Shown one piece after another: positions 1 to 6,886 of a stretch of DNA of 34,448 bases. The stretch comes from Shewanella sp. TC10. GTDB taxonomy: Bacteria; Pseudomonadota; Gammaproteobacteria; Enterobacterales; Shewanellaceae. The notes beneath the pieces were generated by a model, which did not search any database, was not told where the DNA came from, and was given only the letters and a program-made list of their open reading frames with translations. Numbering within the stretch: position 1 is the stretch's first letter; every line of letters begins with the position of its first letter. The DNA lies in the NCBI RefSeq assembly GCF_009663145.1, contig NZ_VKHR01000058.1:1-34448 (forward strand), given 5' to 3'. The position numbers and the translations under genes are program-made.

Positions 1-108
1 AAATTAATATAGCGTGAGGCAAATCACACTTTTGCAAGGTACCCGTAGTTTTGTAAACCTTTTGATACATTCCTCAAGATATTAGCTATTTAGCCAATAT
101 GCGTCTTA

Positions 109-151
109 AAAACACGACAATGCCAGCAAATTGCTGGCATTGTCGTGTTTT
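109..151 (+). terminator. Terminator-type hairpin at the centre of the left inverted repeat
   Basis: A stem built on GCCAGCAA / TTGCTGGC extends outward to A-rich and T-rich flanks, followed by a T-run at about 147-151. It has the form of a rho-independent terminator, probably for a gene just outside the window. The symmetric flanks make it look bidirectional, but that symmetry may come from the fold-back. Confidence 0.6.
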
Positions 152-190
152 TAAGACGCATATTGGCTAAATAGCTAATATCTTGAGCAA

Positions 191-208
191 TGTATCAAAA
201 GGTTTACA
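191..208. promoter_or_regulatory. TyrR-box-like operator upstream of fumarylacetoacetase
   Basis: TGTATC-N6-TTTACA matches the TyrR box TGTAAA-N6-TTTACA with a perfect right half and a 4/6 left half. The key G and C are at positions 2 and 17. It lies about 250 bp before an aromatic amino acid degradation gene, which fits TyrR control. The same site is mirrored at 52-69 in the other arm. Confidence 0.4.
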
Positions 209-279
209 AAACTACGGGTACCTTGCAAAAGTGTGATTTGCCTCACGCTATATTAATTTGGCTAAGCTTAAGGTATTTC

Positions 280-301
280 TAGCCTTAAGAAGGCTATTTT
301 T
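280..301 (+). terminator. Small hairpin with T-run upstream of fumarylacetoacetase
   Basis: AGCCTT and AAGGCT form a 6-bp stem (281-286 / 290-295) around an AAG loop, followed by five T at 297-301. It is a weak terminator or attenuator candidate between the inverted repeat and the gene. I see nothing else definite in 302-448. Confidence 0.4.
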
Positions 302-458
302 GTTGGTATTAACTTGTGAAGTGCCATGGTTCACATCAGTACAGCGAGCTATATAAAACTAGCTGGGTAACGCTGATGTTGAAGTGAAATACACTAAGCA
401 AGGATGACAATTTAATTAATTTAATATCAACCTTATTTGTACCTATTTAGGAGTCAAA

Positions 459-1445
459 ATGAAACTTGCAAGTTATAACAACGGTCGCCGTGATGGCCAA
501 CTGATGTTGGTTAGCAAAGATTTAACTAAAGCCGTTGCAGTACCTGCTATTGCTAAGACAATGCAGCAATTACTTGATGCTTGGGACTTACTTAATCCTC
601 AACTACAAGAGCTGTATGAAGCGTTAAATGCAGGTCAAATGGATAATGCAGTGGATTTTGACGAAGCACGTTGTTTATCACCGCTTCCTCGCGCTTATCA
701 GTGGGCTGACGGTAGCGCTTATGTGAATCATGTTGAGTTAGTGCGTAAGGCTCGTGGCGCTGAAATGCCTGAAAGCTTTTGGACTGATCCATTAGTCTAT
801 CAAGGTGGTTCAGATTGCTTTATTGCGCCAAAAGCTGATATCGAAATGGCAAGCGAAGAATACGGTATTGATTTCGAATCTGAAATTGCTGTTGTTACTG
901 ATGATGTCGCAATGGGCGTTGACTCTGACAATGCGACTAAGCATATCAAACTACTGATGTTAGTTAATGATGTCTCGCTACGTAACCTTATCCCTGGTGA
1001 GTTGGCGAAAGGCTTTGGCTTTTTCCAATCTAAGCCTTCAAGTGCATTCTCACCAGTGGCGATTACCCCTGATGAGTTAGGCGATAAATGGCAAGATTCA
1101 AAAGTACATTTACCATTAGTGACTCATTTAAACGGTGAATTATTTGGACGTCCAAATGCTGGTGTAGACATGACGTTCGATTTTAGTCAGTTAGTGGCAC
1201 ATGTCGCTAAAACCCGTCCTCTATGTGCGGGCGCAGTGATTGGCTCTGGCACTATCTCAAATTACGATCGTAGTGCTGGTTCAAGCTGCTTGGCTGAGAA
1301 ACGTATGTTAGAAATCATTGCTGATGGCAAGCCTGCTACGCCATTTATGCGTTTTGGTGATACTGTTCGAATTGAAATGTTCGATGACAATGAAAACAGC
1401 ATCTTCGGTTCGATTGATCAAAAAGTTGTCGAATACAAAGGCTAA
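459..1445 (+). CDS. fahA: Fumarylacetoacetase-type hydrolase (328 aa)
   Basis: Probably the last enzyme of tyrosine / homogentisate breakdown, splitting fumarylacetoacetate into fumarate and acetoacetate in the cytoplasm. The FAH fold is seen as an E-x-E pair in DFESE (E140, E142) and D171 in NDVSLRN. These match the metal-binding ExE...D pattern of the family. A conserved KGFGFFQSKP segment (184-193) and the GRPNAG / GSGTISN segments follow. The start has an AGGAG ribosome site at 449-453. At 328 aa it is shorter than the mammalian enzyme (about 420 aa), as expected for the bacterial subgroup. The next gene is maleylacetoacetate isomerase, the preceding step, which supports this function over a generic FAA hydrolase. 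A TyrR-like box lies upstream. The stop codon directly abuts a MITE-like repeat. Confidence 0.87.
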   Translation: MKLASYNNGRRDGQLMLVSKDLTKAVAVPAIAKTMQQLLDAWDLLNPQLQELYEALNAGQMDNAVDFDEARCLSPLPRAYQWADGSAYVNHVELVRKARGAEMPESFWTDPLVYQGGSDCFIAPKADIEMASEEYGIDFESEIAVVTDDVAMGVDSDNATKHIKLLMLVNDVSLRNLIPGELAKGFGFFQSKPSSAFSPVAITPDELGDKWQDSKVHLPLVTHLNGELFGRPNAGVDMTFDFSQLVAHVAKTRPLCAGAVIGSGTISNYDRSAGSSCLAEKRMLEIIADGKPATPFMRFGDTVRIEMFDDNENSIFGSIDQKVVEYKG

Positions 1446-1606
1446 TACCAATCGGGATAAATAAGTGATCAGATATTGCTTAGGGAAAATCGCTTAGAAC
1501 AAGGCAGGAATTGCAGCTAGCTAGTTGCTCTACCTACAAAATTTCTAACGACGTTATAAGTGATTTTAACCAGTAAGAATGATCATATTATTATGCTGAT
1601 TGGTAT
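1445..1606. repeat. MITE-like intergenic repeat with terminal inverted repeats
   Basis: The left end ATACCAATC (1445-1453) is mirrored by GATTGGTAT (1598-1606), and the similarity continues inward (TGATCA near 1468 and ATGATCA near 1580). The interior has no ORF. From memory, very similar elements of about 160 bp are scattered in Shewanella genomes. It is too short to encode a transposase, so it is presumably non-autonomous. Confidence 0.65.
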
Positions 1607-1638
1607 AATACCTCATATTAATGAAGGCGTTAATCAAT

Positions 1639-1672
1639 GAAAGCAATAGCGCTGTGCGTTATTGCTTTTTTT
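1639..1672 (+). terminator. Rho-independent terminator between fahA and maiA
   Basis: AAGCAATA (1641-1648) pairs with TATTGCTT (1660-1667), followed by a run of T to 1672. It suggests that much fahA transcription stops here and that maiA has its own promoter or depends on read-through. Confidence 0.7.
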
Positions 1673-1749
1673 ATACCTAATAGAAGCTGATTCAAGACGG
1701 ATAAGTTTTGCTTAATATTTTGCTTAATAAAAACGGATAAGGATATAAA

Positions 1750-2400
1750 ATGAAACTATATGGTTACTGGCGTTCAAGTGCCGCCTATAGAGTGCGTATA
1801 GCGCTGAATTTAAAATTATTAAACGCAGAACAAGTCTCAATTCATTTAGTGAAAAATGGTGGTGAGCAGCACAGTGACATGTTTAGTCAGCTTAATGCTC
1901 AGCATTTGGTGCCAGCATTTATTGATGAAGATGAACAAGGAGAGTTTGCGTTAACCCAATCATTGGCGATTCTTGAATATCTTGAAGAGCAATATCCACA
2001 GCAAGCCATTTTACCTGAGTCAGCAAAAGATAGAGCGATTGTACGCGCAATGTCTCAAGCAATAGCGTGTGAAATTCATCCTCTGGATAATTTACGTGTT
2101 CTGCAGTATTTAGTGAAAGAAATGGGCGTGGACGAAGAAGCCAAAATGAAGTGGTATCACCATTGGATACACTTAGGCTTTAGTGCATTAGAAAAGCAAT
2201 TAACCACAACCTCTGGACAATTTTGTTTTGGCGATACTCCGACAATGGCTGATATTTGTCTTATCCCTCAGGTTTACAATGCCTATCGTTTTAAAGTGGA
2301 TATGGCGCAATATCCTCACATTGTCAGAATTTGGGAGCAGTGTAATCAATTAGCTGAATTTGCTGATGCCGCGCCTGAAATGCAAGATGATGCGAGTTAA
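1750..2400 (+). CDS. maiA: Maleylacetoacetate isomerase (zeta-class GST, 216 aa)
   Basis: Cytoplasmic glutathione-dependent cis-trans isomerase converting maleylacetoacetate to fumarylacetoacetate. An N-terminal thioredoxin-like half carries the zeta-class glutathione segment RSSAAYRVRIAL (about 8-19), in which the usual Cys of SSC is Ala, as in many bacterial forms. NAQHLVPAF and QSLAILEYLEE follow and hold the glutathione-binding residues. The helical C-terminal half carries PTMADICLIPQVYNA. Length is typical for the family. A ribosome site (AAGGATAT) precedes the ATG. It sits after fumarylacetoacetase but behind a terminator and a MITE-like repeat, so the two genes may be only partly co-transcribed. 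Confidence 0.93.
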   Translation: MKLYGYWRSSAAYRVRIALNLKLLNAEQVSIHLVKNGGEQHSDMFSQLNAQHLVPAFIDEDEQGEFALTQSLAILEYLEEQYPQQAILPESAKDRAIVRAMSQAIACEIHPLDNLRVLQYLVKEMGVDEEAKMKWYHHWIHLGFSALEKQLTTTSGQFCFGDTPTMADICLIPQVYNAYRFKVDMAQYPHIVRIWEQCNQLAEFADAAPEMQDDAS

Positions 2401-2702
2401 CCATTTTTCTATAATTCTATGGCCATTTAAAATACTGTTTAAACCACTTAGTTTAGCAATTGTTAATGTATAGGTTTTAGTGAGTGAAGCCAGAAAACTA
2501 TTGTGATAAGTTTATTTGATAAGAAACAATAACACGTGTTGTGATGCTGGCTGCTGATGAGTATTAATAAAATTAATCGTCATTGGCAGTAGACAGTGTT
2601 ATCAGTGGAATTTGGTATCACTAGAATTTGTTAGCAGTGCTAATTGACACAAAAAAACAGTAGTGATGGCACTAGTAATCGCAGCAATAATGGATAGTCG
2701 CA
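2401..2702. other. Intergenic region without a recognised element
   Basis: About 300 bp of AT-rich sequence between maiA and the next gene. I see no convincing terminator, RNA or operator, only short imperfect repeats of CAGTG / CACTAG type. Confidence 0.6.
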
Positions 2703-3254
2703 ATGGAATATGAAGCTCAGTTAAAAGACTGGTTACTCAGTGATGAAATGCGTATGTCTGCACTTAAGCTGACAGCGCAGTTTTTTGCTGAGAACGAAGT
2801 TGATGATTGGTATATTGCTGCAGGTTTTGTACGAAATCTAGTGTGGGATAAGCTTCACGATTCGCCAGCATCTGTATTAGAGGATATTGATGTCATTTAT
2901 TGGTGTCATGAAGAAACCAGTATTTACCGTGATAAGTTAATTGAGCTTGCTTTGTCAGAGCAGTCTAATTTGCCTTGGTCAGTTAAAAATCAGGCAAGAA
3001 TGCATAAGAAAAACAACCATTCTGCATATTCTTCTTGCCTTGATGCCATGTCTTACTGGCCAGAAAAGCAAACAGCGATAGCTGTTAAGCTTGATGAAGA
3101 AGGGGAGTTAATTATCGATTCTGTATTTGGTTTAGAAACTGTATTTAGCTTAACCGTTAATTATAACCCCAAAGCCGATGAGTCGGTATTTATGAAGCGT
3201 GTTTCCAGTAAGCCTTGGTTTAACAATTATCCAAAGTTGTCCTTAGAACTATAA
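2703..3254 (+). CDS. DUF925-type nucleotidyltransferase family protein (183 aa)
   Basis: Matches, from memory, the NTP_transf_6 / DUF925 family (PF06042) of small nucleotidyltransferase-fold proteins of unknown substrate. The signatures are AAGFVRNLVWD (39-49), then a DxD metal motif in EDIDVIYW (D61, D63). The conserved WSVKNQARMH segment, the WPEKQTAIAVKL segment and a final FGLETVFSL segment follow. The GFVRN-to-DxD layout is that of polymerase-beta-like nucleotidyltransferases. The biological role is not known. There is no clear ribosome site before the ATG at 2703; an ATG at 2690 is out of frame. It stands alone, converging on the minus-strand gene that ends 20 bp away. Confidence 0.8.
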   Translation: MEYEAQLKDWLLSDEMRMSALKLTAQFFAENEVDDWYIAAGFVRNLVWDKLHDSPASVLEDIDVIYWCHEETSIYRDKLIELALSEQSNLPWSVKNQARMHKKNNHSAYSSCLDAMSYWPEKQTAIAVKLDEEGELIIDSVFGLETVFSLTVNYNPKADESVFMKRVSSKPWFNNYPKLSLEL

Positions 3255-3274
3255 AATCATTCTTAGAGAAGCGT

Positions 3275-4354
3275 TTAGACGTTTTGAAACAAGATCTCTA
3301 AGGTGAATGTGATCACAACTTGGTTTAATCGTTCTGTATCGTCCTCTTTAGTCCAAGTGTATTCAGGTGTGATTGAAAAATATAGCCACTCTCTAGCGTA
3401 GTTTTGTCGGTAGGTGAGGCCAATGCTGGCAGTTTCAATATAATGATATGGCTCAGTAACACTATTCATTCTGGCTTGATAACTGATGGCTTGATCATCA
3501 CTGATATATTGATACAACTGCAACCCAGTCCCTAAGTCCCAACCATTATCTCTGTTTTCATATTGAACAGCACTATTCCATCGTAATAGAAACTCGTCAT
3601 TGAATGCATGCTCAAAATCAAATTCAGATGTTTCACCTGTGACCTTTTTTTCTTGATACAGGGTTTGAGTAAATCGCCATAAGGTATTTTGAGATATGGG
3701 GTAGGTATAACGATAGCGTGCTTCTATTTTAGGTTTAAAGCTAGCTTTAATATTGAAGCTAGTCCTATCTTTTGCATACCAGTCATACCGTAAGCTGATA
3801 TCTCGTTCATTGTCCTCATCAGGACTTTTGATGAACGAAAAGGGGTCATCCTCGCCTGTTGAATCGAAGATAAGCTTTAGCTTCTTACTCATGCCTGGCA
3901 AATTCAAATGAGCTTTAATGTTAGAGCGATACTTAAAGCCTTCTTTTTCAAAATACGAAAAATCGTTATACCAACGAATAATAGTCCCGGCTCTAGCATC
4001 GTCAGTAATTCGCTCATCAACAAAAAAGCTGTCGAACCAAATAGCAGGTTCACAAAATTTGGTGTTGAAGTAGGCAAAGGTTTTGTCTATTGCTCTGTCT
4101 GATTGAGAGCGGCTATAGCAAGGTGAGTTGACTGTCTCAGTTTCAGTATCAACTTCAATTTCTGACTCAGTCTCTATTTTTGTTGCTGTTATATCGGTTA
4201 AGTCAGTTGCTGTTTTTACAACATGAGTATGTTGTACTTCTGCAGCATAAGTATTGAAAGACAAAAATAAGACAGTCTTAAGCAGGAGAGTGGTCCATAA
4301 GGTTGCATTTAATCTAGTTGTCATTTGAAAAGAAAACAACCTCATATCGTCCAT
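3275..4354 (-). CDS. Putative outer-membrane beta-barrel protein, function unknown (359 aa)
   Basis: I do not recognise a named family. A hydrophobic signal-like stretch ends in FNTYAA (about 30-38). A Thr/Glu-rich low-complexity linker follows (about 45-76, with repeated TETE / SEIEVD). A domain with two Cys (CYSRSQSD and KFCEP) comes next. The rest is alternating aromatic and polar strands (for example FNIKASFKPKIEARYRYTY) typical of a transmembrane beta-barrel. Several AUGs are possible: residues 1, 4 and 11 are Met and none has a good ribosome site. Starting at residue 11 would give the most conventional signal peptide. It is divergent from ompW across a 396-bp regulatory gap. Outer-membrane location is inferred. 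Confidence 0.65.
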   Translation of the reverse strand: MDDMRLFSFQMTTRLNATLWTTLLLKTVLFLSFNTYAAEVQHTHVVKTATDLTDITATKIETESEIEVDTETETVNSPCYSRSQSDRAIDKTFAYFNTKFCEPAIWFDSFFVDERITDDARAGTIIRWYNDFSYFEKEGFKYRSNIKAHLNLPGMSKKLKLIFDSTGEDDPFSFIKSPDEDNERDISLRYDWYAKDRTSFNIKASFKPKIEARYRYTYPISQNTLWRFTQTLYQEKKVTGETSEFDFEHAFNDEFLLRWNSAVQYENRDNGWDLGTGLQLYQYISDDQAISYQARMNSVTEPYHYIETASIGLTYRQNYAREWLYFSITPEYTWTKEDDTERLNQVVITFTLEILFQNV

Positions 4355-4592
4355 TCTATTTGTATCATAATCGTATCACTTTAAATTTTAAAAATATCAT
4401 TATTGAAGAGGTAAATATCTCTCATATTTGTCTTATAAATAAGGCCTGGTATGTTGGGGGGTTGTTAATTATTGAAAGTTTCAAAGAAATAATTAGTAGC
4501 AGAGCTTTATTAGGTAATTGTCTAATAAGGCCTCATTTTTCAACCTTAAACATCTAAATTCAAGGCATCTTTGTCGTAAAGTGTTGGTATTT

Positions 4593-4608
4593 TGTGATCT
4601 CAATCAAG
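4593..4608. promoter_or_regulatory. CRP/FNR-family-like site
   Basis: TGTGA-TCTCAA-TCAAG has the 5-6-5 layout of a CRP site with a perfect left half and an imperfect right half. It is about 50 bp upstream of the FNR box in front of ompW. Confidence 0.35.
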
Positions 4609-4643
4609 TTGGTGTTCTACCTATTTGGTTGTAAGTGGTTTTA

Positions 4644-4657
4644 TTGATCTGTATCAA
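4644..4657. promoter_or_regulatory. Perfect FNR (EtrA) box upstream of ompW
   Basis: TTGAT-CTGT-ATCAA is an exact match to the FNR consensus TTGATNNNNATCAA. It lies about 95 bp before the ompW start. FNR control of ompW is known in Escherichia coli. Anaerobic regulation is therefore likely here, with the site position suggesting activation if the transcript starts about 40 bp downstream. Confidence 0.7.
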
Positions 4658-4750
4658 TATTGTTACTGGGGTTTTCTGGCAGTGTAGCGCCAATTGTTAA
4701 ATGTGTTTACGTAAAAACACTAATTATGTTGCATACATGGAGTCGTCATA

Positions 4751-5425
4751 ATGAATAAAAAACTAGCCCTTAGTCTTGTTGCTGCCAGCCTATTATCTAC
4801 AGGTGTTTCATCTACCGCATTCGCTCACCAAGCTGGTGATTTTATCGTTCGAGTTGGTGCCGTTGCTGTTGCGCCAAATGATTCAAGTCAGGATGTTAAT
4901 ACTCCTGATCTTGGTAATCTTGGCGAGTTTTCAGTTGACGACAATACACAGGTTGGGTTGAACTTTGGCTATATGATTACTGATAATTGGGCAGTTGAAT
5001 TGCTAGCTGCGACGCCTTTTTCTCATGATATCTCGATAGCTGGTATGAAAGTGGCTGAGACTAAACACTTACCACCTACCTTAGTCGCGCAATACTACTT
5101 TGGAAATGCGCAGTCTAAATTACGTCCTTATATCGGTGTTGGTGTGAACTTTACTAACTTTTTCGACAATGAGATAACTGATGATGTCGGGGGAAGACTT
5201 TCGGATTTAAGCCTATCTAATTCTTGGGGAGTCGCTGCTCAAGTGGGTCTAGATTACAATGTCAATGAAAACTGGTTAGTGAACGCGTCTGTTTGGTATG
5301 CACAGATTTCTACTGATGCAAGTTTCAATTATTCGCCTGAAGGTGGTGATGTTTCGGTTCCAGTGACTATTGAAACTGATATTAACCCTTGGGTATATAT
5401 GGTGAGCGTTGGTTATAAATTTTAA
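4751..5425 (+). CDS. ompW: OmpW family outer membrane protein (224 aa)
   Basis: Eight-stranded outer-membrane beta-barrel of the OmpW family, thought to offer a hydrophobic channel for small molecules. A clear signal peptide (residues 1-25) ends in AFA before HQAGDFIVRVGAVAVAP, the characteristic OmpW N-terminus. The family segments GLNFGYMITDNWAVELLAATPFSHDI, LPPTLVAQYYF and YIGVGVNFTNFF follow, and the chain ends in YKF, the usual C-terminal aromatic for BAM insertion. A GGAG ribosome site precedes the ATG. The upstream FNR box and CRP-like site suggest control by oxygen and carbon status. A strong terminator follows. Length is normal for the family. Confidence 0.93.
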   Translation: MNKKLALSLVAASLLSTGVSSTAFAHQAGDFIVRVGAVAVAPNDSSQDVNTPDLGNLGEFSVDDNTQVGLNFGYMITDNWAVELLAATPFSHDISIAGMKVAETKHLPPTLVAQYYFGNAQSKLRPYIGVGVNFTNFFDNEITDDVGGRLSDLSLSNSWGVAAQVGLDYNVNENWLVNASVWYAQISTDASFNYSPEGGDVSVPVTIETDINPWVYMVSVGYKF

Positions 5426-5452
5426 GCAGACTTAGTACTGATTCAGACCAAT

Positions 5453-5483
5453 AAAAAACAGGAGCTAACGAGCTCCTGTTTTT
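5453..5483. terminator. Bidirectional terminator between ompW and the SDR gene
   Basis: AACAGGAGCT (5457-5466) pairs perfectly with AGCTCCTGTT (5471-5480) around an AACG loop. An A-run lies on the left and a T-run on the right, so it can terminate ompW on the plus strand and the convergent SDR gene on the minus strand. Confidence 0.9.
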
Positions 5484-5501
5484 ATTTGGCTAAAGTAAAA
5501 A

Positions 5502-6242
5502 CTACTTTTTCTTTTTTACTTTCCAATGGCGAGTATTGTATATAAATTCAGGTAAACCCAAAGTAAGCCATGCAACTAAACGCCAACGCTTGGTGACGTA
5601 GACTTTACGTTTTCCTTTTTGCATGGCTTTAATAATTTGATCTGCAACCTTAGGTAGAGGCGGCAGCCACAATTTACTCTGTTGCATGGCGGCTTTATCC
5701 AATAAACCTAACTGTATATCTGTGATGGTAATGGGTAGCTTTAAGCGCTGAGCATGCATGCTTAACCCTTCAAGATAATTTTGTGCATAAGCTTTTGAAG
5801 CATGATACGCCACGCTTGGCCCACCGCGTAATCCAGCAATCGAGTTAATGGCAGCAATTTGGCCGTAGCCTTGTTCGCGCATCAAACGGAATGTCGTATT
5901 ACAAATTGCGGTAAAGCCGCTCACGTTGACATCAATAATATCTTGCTCTAATTGCCATGGAAGTGATTCGTGATAACCATTTAACCCAGTATTCACTAAA
6001 ACGAGGTGAGCTCCATCCATACTGAGCCAAACTTTTTCTAGCTGGCTGATAATTGCAGCAGGACTTTCAATATCGAGTGGCAAAACATCAACTTTAGTAG
6101 GAAGTTGCTCAGCAAACTCCTTCATGTCATCAGGGTTTTGAACAAATAGCACCAAAGAAACTTTTTGCTGAGCTAATTTAGTCGCGATTTCTTTACTAAG
6201 GTGTGAGCTAGCGCCCACTATAATTGCGTTTGCTTGTGTCAT
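5502..6242 (-). CDS. Short-chain dehydrogenase/reductase with atypical nucleotide-binding loop (246 aa)
   Basis: An SDR oxidoreductase by fold; substrate unknown. I start it at the ATG at 6240-6242 because MTQANAIIVGASS is the normal SDR N-terminus. A TTG at 6299 would add 19 residues with no family match. The catalytic S134, Y146 and K150 are present (NSIAG...YHASK). The cofactor loop reads GASSHLSKE instead of GASSGIGKA, so the last two glycines are missing, and NAG is NTG (84-86). A basic, partly hydrophobic tail (WRLVAWLTLGLPEFIYN, then KKKK) suggests peripheral membrane contact. It is divergent from the lipoprotein-metA pair, and the MetJ-like boxes lie in the shared promoter region. Confidence 0.8.
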   Translation of the reverse strand: MTQANAIIVGASSHLSKEIATKLAQQKVSLVLFVQNPDDMKEFAEQLPTKVDVLPLDIESPAAIISQLEKVWLSMDGAHLVLVNTGLNGYHESLPWQLEQDIIDVNVSGFTAICNTTFRLMREQGYGQIAAINSIAGLRGGPSVAYHASKAYAQNYLEGLSMHAQRLKLPITITDIQLGLLDKAAMQQSKLWLPPLPKVADQIIKAMQKGKRKVYVTKRWRLVAWLTLGLPEFIYNTRHWKVKKKK

Positions 6243-6319
6243 GCGCTTTATGGCTTTGAAATGATGGCCTATGATAAAAACAACTGCTTTCGATAACAAG
6301 TAAGAATATTATTCAAGTA

Positions 6320-6343
6320 AGACGTATAGACTTCTAGAAGTCT
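6320..6343. promoter_or_regulatory. Three tandem MetJ (met box) half-sites
   Basis: Three adjacent 8-mers lie end to end: AGACGTAT (6320-6327), AGACTTCT (6328-6335) and AGAAGTCT (6336-6343). Each matches the met box AGACGTCT at 7 of 8 positions. The last two together form a perfect 16-bp palindrome. MetJ binds such tandem 8-bp boxes with S-adenosylmethionine as corepressor. The array ends 24 bp before the lipoprotein start and 544 bp before metA. It also lies about 80 bp upstream of the divergent SDR gene. Confidence 0.8.
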
Positions 6344-6367
6344 TAATGTATGATAAGGAAATTAATT

Positions 6368-6793
6368 ATGGGTTTAACAATGAATCGCACCCTAAGCAAA
6401 TTATTAATGTCGTTTGTGTTATCTGTTTCGTTAGTCGTTGGACTGGGTGGATGTGCTTCACAAAGCGATCTTGTGACCATTTCAGGTGATGTGATGTATC
6501 GAGAGCGTATTGCATTACCTGAAAATGCGGTAATTAAGGTGCAGCTGAATGATGTGTCATTACAAGACACTAAAGCTATCGTAATGGCTGAGATGGTTAC
6601 CGATAAAGTCACTACGCCACATGGTTTTGAGTTTCAGCTAGCTCGGGATCAATTTCAGCAAGGTCACACTTATGCTATAGGTGCGCGTATCGAAGTTGAA
6701 GGCAAGTTATGGTTTATCAATACCCAGTCTTACATTGTTAATATTGACGCAATTGAACCCGTCAATGTGCTCGTCAACAAGGTCGGTGGATAA
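6368..6793 (+). CDS. YbaY-family lipoprotein upstream of metA (141 aa)
   Basis: Small lipoprotein with a YbaY/YscW-type domain (PF09619 from memory); the exact role is unknown. The start at 6368 has an AAGGA ribosome site (6355-6359) at good spacing. An ATG at 6350 lies upstream of that site, and one at 6380 is also possible. The N-terminal hydrophobic segment ends in the lipobox LGGC (Cys at about residue 30), followed by ASQSD. The domain shows the family pattern ISGDVMYRERIALPENAVIKVQL, then DVSLQDT, then the late AIGARIEVEGKLWF. It is 93 bp from metA in the same direction with MetJ-like boxes just upstream, so it is probably co-transcribed with metA and repressed by methionine. I know of no reason for this pairing. 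Confidence 0.8.
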   Translation: MGLTMNRTLSKLLMSFVLSVSLVVGLGGCASQSDLVTISGDVMYRERIALPENAVIKVQLNDVSLQDTKAIVMAEMVTDKVTTPHGFEFQLARDQFQQGHTYAIGARIEVEGKLWFINTQSYIVNIDAIEPVNVLVNKVGG

Positions 6794-6807
6794 TCATTTC
6801 ATACTAT

Positions 6808-6834
6808 GGATAAGCTCAGCGATAAAGCTTATCC
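6808..6834. other. Hairpin in the lipoprotein-metA spacer
   Basis: GGATAAGCT (6808-6816) pairs with AGCTTATCC (6826-6834) around a 9-nt loop. There is no T-run on the plus strand, so it is not a classic terminator. It may stabilise or process the transcript between the two genes. Confidence 0.55.
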
Positions 6835-6886
6835 CGAAGGAAGTGATTGATAGCACCGAAAGTTTTTAGATTAAAAGGTGCCTTTA

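Larger units (their letters stand above)
1..259. repeat. Near-perfect long inverted repeat at the left window end
   Basis: Bases 1-129 are the reverse complement of 131-259 around a single centre base at 130. The only mismatch is at 72/188. The centre is a GC-rich terminator-type hairpin. The left arm begins exactly at base 1, as expected for a contig that folds back on itself. The right arm is continuous with the real chromosome; the left arm is probably a copy. Confidence 0.95.
4355..4750. promoter_or_regulatory. Divergent regulatory region upstream of ompW
   Basis: This 396-bp gap separates the minus-strand barrel gene from ompW. It holds a perfect FNR box (4644-4657), a CRP/FNR-like half-dyad (4593-4608) and a 10-bp palindrome TTTACGTAAA near 4706-4715. 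A weak hairpin at 4507-4528 is followed by T residues. A short plus-strand ORF crossing it (4318-4557) has no coding signature. Confidence 0.55.

Noticed and set aside
1..259. Hairpin telomere of a linear replicon
   Set aside because: Both ends are palindromic, but each is centred on an ordinary terminator hairpin, the two ends are unrelated in sequence, and the content is typical chromosome with no replication or protelomerase gene.
4318..4557. Short plus-strand ORF (79 aa) in the ompW upstream gap
   Set aside because: It runs across the start of the minus-strand gene, has no ribosome site and no recognisable composition, and regulatory sites occupy the same gap.
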